A program made the translations under genes and the position numbers. A model generated the notes under the pieces. It was not told the origin of the DNA and did no database searches. It worked only from the letters and a program-made list of their open reading frames with translations. Positions 59,745-64,000 of a stretch of 64,000 bases of DNA are shown here, piece after piece. Source of the DNA: Corydoras sp. C115 (lineage: Eukaryota; Chordata; Actinopteri; Siluriformes; Callichthyidae); assembly GCA_019802505.1 (NCBI GenBank), contig JAFMOC010000037.1, positions 5,250,001 to 5,314,000 on the forward strand, written 5' to 3'. Numbering within the stretch: position 1 is the first letter of the stretch; every line of letters begins with the position of its first letter.

Positions 59745-59930
59745 ATCTCGATCTGGGTGGAGTTTCCATGTTCTCCCAGTGTCCATGTGGGTTCTTCGGT
59801 TTCCTCCCACAGTCCAAAAATCTGCCCAGCGCCCAAGACATTGTCCCCTGAATGGTCATGGGGAAAACCCCCCCTCCACACACACACACACACACCTCCC
59901 GGCCGTAGTCCCTAGTATAGGATTAAGCAG
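59745..59930 (+). mobile_element. SINE family 1, diverged
   Basis: B-box region and body with gaps; (AC)n within; end reads GGATTAAGCAGAAGATGATG. Confidence 0.7.
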
Positions 59931-60492
59931 AAGATGATGAGATGAGAAATGTCCCCTGTGCGCTGAGCTCTCTGCCCCGTCTCTGCCCCCTGTGCGTGAC
60001 GTGAACCCTATAAATGGTATAATAGGATCTCCTCCTTTAAGATGAACTAGAATGGCGATTGAAAAGCAGGCCTTGTCTCTTCACTTCCACGTTTCCCAAA
60101 TCCTCATTTGCTTTAAATGAGCACAAATTTCCAAACGCTCTCCCTGATCATGCAGAAGGTAGCAAAGCTGTGCAAATTTATATTAATCTCAATGTGTCTG
60201 GCAGAGAGTGTGAGAACTAATATACACTGAATGGCCACTTTATTAGAGGCATCCATCTAGTAGCATGTTAAAGCTCATTTGGCCGAGATGTGATCCCACT
60301 GCTCAGTGATTACATTTTTAAATATCCCATCTGTGCTAAGAAACAACGAGTTGAATTCGGACACGTTAGTCTGAGCGCCAGCCTTCGATTGCAGGCTGCC
60401 TGGCTGCGCATCACAAGTTGATCGGGATGATTCCGTTTATTGATGTTTTGCTTATATGAGCCCCTTTTGCTGAATGTCTTTTCAGTCACTGG

Positions 60493-60625
60493 GACGGCAC
60501 AGTGGCTCAGTAATTAGCACATTTACCTCTCAGCACTGGGGTTCCAGGTTTGAATCCCCCATCTGGATTGGGTCTCCATGTTCTCCCCGTGACCGTGTGG
60601 GTTTTCTCCAGGTTCTCCATGTAAG
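60493..60625 (+). mobile_element. SINE family 1 relative, old head fragment
   Basis: GGCACAGTGGCTCAGTAATTAG and CAGGTTTGAATCC; body diverged. May represent an older subfamily. Confidence 0.7.
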
Positions 60626-61120
60626 GACAGGAAACTAATAAAGTGTCAATTCACTATAGATACCATAATCAGGTTATATGTTTGTATATTAGCAAGATGG
60701 GATGTAACAGTTATCCTCTATAAGTATTTGAAATACAAAGCAGATACAGAAAGGGACGTTATATCAGCAGGTCTCTTAAATGAGATTAATTTTAATTAAT
60801 TTCTCTCCTAATCACTTGTATGATTTGATGATTATGGTAAAGTTAAAAAGTGTGTTGTCATTAACATAGTCACTTTTACCATTCAGAATAGAATTGCTTC
60901 TTTTATTTATTATTGTATTATAAGATTGATTCACAATGTATGCATTGTTTTTGTTTTTAGCGATTTGTATTGGTTGCTGTAACACTTCGTACTCTCTGTT
61001 TTACAAAACACTGGCCTAATAAAAAAAGACCTAGAATAAAGGTGACAATGCTCTGTTGCATTGACTAGTTTGTAGCAATACAAAATAGCATTTGTGATAT
61101 CCTTAAAGATTAAACTAAAT

Positions 61121-61614
61121 TACAGTACCAGTCAAAAGTTTGGACACACCTCCTTTTTACTCCACTTGTTGTTTATGTTCTCAGTTCCACTGACTGTAAA
61201 GATGGACTACAATTCCAGACTGTAGTCCATCTGTTTGTAGACTACAGAACATATCATGTACGTCCCCTTTACTCTGTTCTCTAAAGGTCAGAACCCCAAT
61301 AGTAGCACCACAGAGCAGGTATTATTTGGTTGGTGCATTATTTCTATCTGAGCAGTTAAATGAAACTACAGCAGCACTGCTGCACTAAAACCCCCTCACC
61401 ACATCAGTGTCACTGCAGAACTGACAAACAATACACCCCCCAAATTAGACCTGTTCTGTGGTGGTCCTGACCAATAGAGAACCGAGAGAACCAAAGAAAA
61501 CAGATGGACTACAGAATGTAATCGTAAAACTACAGCGTTCATCGATATGATAAGTGGAAAAAACAGACAAAGGAGCAAGAAGGGGGCGTGTCCAAACTTT
61601 TTAATGGTACTGTA
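61121..61614. mobile_element. Fold-back MITE, copy 3
   Basis: TACAGTACCAGTCAAAAG to TTTTTAATGGTACTGTA; same family as 28659-29144 and 39975-40435. Confidence 0.7.
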
Positions 61615-61644
61615 TATGTTAAATACCACTAGTCTGTCCATCTA

Positions 61645-61876
61645 TTATCTTCCGCTTTATCCTCTACTAGGGTCGCGGTGGGGTTCCCCACTCTATATGG
61701 AGCAATTTGGAGCATTCAATTGACCTTGATCCATGTTTTTGGACATTGGGAAGAAACCGGAGAACCCGGAGGAAACCCACGCAGACACAGGGAGAACATG
61801 GAAACTCCACCCAGATTGGGATTCGAACCGGGAATCCCTAGCGTTGAGAGGCGAACATGCTAACCACTAAGCCACC
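61645..61876 (-). mobile_element. SINE family 1, middle deleted
   Basis: GGGTTCCCCA joins directly to CTCTATATGGAGC. Confidence 0.85.
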
Positions 61877-62088
61877 CCCACTAGTCTGTATTAAAGTCAA
61901 TTTAAATTGGATGTATGGACAATGATTTCTGTAAATTTGGATAACTAAAGTGAAACCATGTGATAAGGCAGATGGACATCTTGATAGATATGGATATGTC
62001 TAGAAGTGAGTCCTGGTGTGTGGTATTTGTGGATATTCGGTTCATGTGGCACTTTATTTGGTTGTTGAAAAGGTGGCATAATAAAGCA

Positions 62089-62880
62089 ATGGAACAAAAA
62101 CAGAACATTACATTTTGTTTCGAATTGGGAAGACGGCAACAGAAACATTCTGATGAAAGTGTCCGGGAGGACAAAGATTGTTCAATTCTTCTGCAGTGGT
62201 AAAAAAAAATCAGTGGAACCCAAGATGCGTTTGAGTCAAGCATCAGCAGGCAGAACCACTGACCTGATCAAGCATGTGAAAATCGTTCTAGCAAGGGATC
62301 GACGACTGACTCAGTGATTGATCGCAAGAGAACAAGCCATCATTCATGAAGATTTGGGTAAACACAAGATTTGTTTGTGCCACACATCGGGATGGACGAG
62401 CAGAGAGCATGACATTTGGAAATCTGTGGAGATTTCATTTCCAAGTGCATTACAAGGCCATCTTTTTGGGGGTCTGTTATTTTTTTTTAAAAAGTAGACA
62501 TTTGTGTTATTAATTTGATTTAGATCCTGACAGTCAATGATTGTCACCTTCTTTACAATGACCTTAAATATCTCGCTGGCAACAAATTTAACGTCGAGAC
62601 AATGCTGACCACATTTTCCAGCCGAGATGAAATTTCCCTAATGGATTAGTTCCTGGTGATCAAACCGTGAATGGCACATTCTACCTGCCGGTTCTGTAAC
62701 GTCTGATGCAGTGCAGCCGGTGTGAATCATGAGACTGGAAAATAGATTCTGGTGCACGACGACGCACCAGTGCACTGTCTGTTCGTCGTGCACCAGTTCA
62801 TAGCTCTGCATGGTGCAACTGTTTTGGATCACCCACCTTACTCCTCTGGTTTTCCCCCTGCTGACGGTTTTTCAGGAGGT
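62089..62880 (+). mobile_element. Dead mariner transposase
   Basis: Fragments of a mariner-family transposase in order but in shifting frames: MEQKQNITFCFELG at the start codon, DRRLT and IIHEDLGKHKIC in the helix-turn-helix region, then VHDDAPVH and ATVLDHPPYSSGFPPAD, which correspond to the conserved second Asp block and the HPPYSPDLAPSD motif. Several frameshifts and stops (for example after ETF and before the catalytic region) make it non-functional. Terminal repeats not located. Confidence 0.72.
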
Positions 62881-63111
62881 CATGGAGTTAAGCTTTACAT
62901 ACATCTGAAATATTCAGATCCTAGTGATGGATCTGTACACTCTGAAAAGGTTTCCAAAATAAAAGACTTTTCAGAATCTGTACAAAAGTGTGTTTGATGC
63001 ATATTAATTGCAATTAAAATAGATAGATAAAGAAAATTTCAATGTATATTCAGTTTTAGTGTCTATATTTTTACATTCACCAAATACTTCAAATTCTAAA
63101 AAAATAAATTC

Positions 63112-63456
63112 ATTCATTCATTATCTCCCGTTTTATCCTCTATTAGGGTCGCGGTGGGGTTCCCCATGCCCATCCAGGGGAGAACGTCTCGGGCGCTGGG
63201 CAGATAGACCCAGGACAGGGCGCAAATCCATCGCTGGGCACACACTCACTCACTCAAACACACTCTATATGGGGCAATTTTTGAGAATTCAATTGACTTG
63301 ATCCATGTTTTTGGACTGTGGGAGGAAACCGGAGAACCCGGAGGAAACCTACGCAGACACGGGGAGAACATGGAAACTCCACCCAGATGGGGATTCGAAC
63401 CGGGAATCCCTAGCGCTGAGAGGCGAACGTGCTAACCACTAAGCCACCGTGCCGCC
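63112..63456 (-). mobile_element. SINE family 1, full length
   Basis: Clear A and B boxes on the minus strand; tail (ATTC)n. Confidence 0.9.
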
Positions 63457-63589
63457 AAAAAAAATAATAAAATAAAAAATAAATAAATAAATAAAATATG
63501 TTAATACATTTAGATCTACAATGACATACTGATTACCATAACTAACAAAATCCATTATCTTCCTCTTAATCCTCTACTAAGGTTAGGGT

Positions 63590-63800
63590 TAGTGGCTTAG
63601 TGGTTAGCAAGTTCGCCTCTTAGTGCTGAGGATTCCTGGATGGAATCCCAATCTGGGTTGAGTTTCCATGTACTCCCCATGTCTGCATGGGTTTCCTCTG
63701 GGTTCTCAGGTTTCCTCCCAGATTCCAATATCTTCCCATAATCCCCATGCTTATCCAGAGAAGAATATTTTAGGCGCTGTGTAGAAATCCCCAGGTTAAC
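63590..63800 (+). mobile_element. SINE family 1, diverged
   Basis: AGTGGCTTAGTGGTTAGCAA at the head; B box decayed to GGATGGAATCC. Confidence 0.7.
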
Positions 63801-63898
63801 CACACACAATATATATTAGGGCAATTCAGAACAGCCAATCCATAATTTCAAAATTTTGAAGTTCATTTGAAATAAATTGATTTACTTGATCTCACAAA

Positions 63899-64000
63899 GG
63901 CGGCACGTTCGCCTCTCAGCACTAGGGATTCCCGGTTCGAATCCCCATCTGGGTGGAGTTTCCATGTTCTCCCCGTGTCTGCGTGGGTTTCCTCCGGGTT
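63899..64000 (+). mobile_element. SINE family 1, runs off the window end
   Basis: Lacks the A box (GGCGGCACG joins TTCGCCTCTCAG). Confidence 0.85.

Overview
The window is AT-rich, intron-rich, repeat-dense vertebrate DNA. It is almost certainly teleost: tRNA-derived SINEs of a fish type, L2-like LINE ends, hAT, Tc1/mariner and fold-back elements fill the space between short exons, and the one gene with an unmistakable mammalian orthologue (ATP6AP2) is diverged to the degree expected of a fish. I cannot fix the species; an otophysan fish such as a catfish is a guess. All gene models were assembled by eye from ORFs, GT/AG splice sites and reading phase. None has been checked against transcripts.

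Layout. (1) 0-41 kb, plus strand: a tandem cluster of small immunoglobulin-superfamily genes. Four paralogues share one five-exon architecture (25-nt signal exon, V-set exon, stalk/transmembrane exon, two tail exons, phases 1-1-1-0): gene A (4716-6573), gene B (9465-12723), gene C (30825-32638) and gene D (36948-41005). B and D carry tyrosine motifs of ITIM/ITSM type in the tail; A and C have no cytoplasmic tyrosine. Between B and C lies gene E (about 20048-24477), a different single-V protein resembling the B7/butyrophilin group, with a hydrophobic C terminus and no tail, so possibly GPI-anchored. A broken copy of E's exons lies behind gene A (7430-7640).

(2) The cluster grew by segmental duplication. 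About 1.25-7.44 kb (gene A and flanks) matches about 27.5-36.1 kb (gene C and flanks), interrupted by SINEs that sit in one copy and leave an empty site in the other. Smaller paired blocks are 1-410 with 15226-15605, and 21450-21765 with 26560-26905.

(3) 47-55 kb, minus strand: a complete nine-exon ATP6AP2 gene (prorenin receptor, V-ATPase accessory protein 2; 354 codons). Two CLEAR/M-box-like E-boxes lie just upstream of its start.

(4) 55-64 kb: repeats only, including a scrambled SINE array, a hAT element with 7/8 target-site duplication, an inverted copy of ATP6AP2 intron-1 DNA, a fold-back element and a dead mariner transposase.

How the genes might work together (inference): A-D look like leukocyte surface receptors, some inhibitory (B, D) and some lacking a tyrosine tail (A, C), the paired-receptor pattern. 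A, C and D share a PU.1-like site at the same place upstream of the start. E could be a ligand or a decoy. ATP6AP2 is an unrelated housekeeping neighbour.
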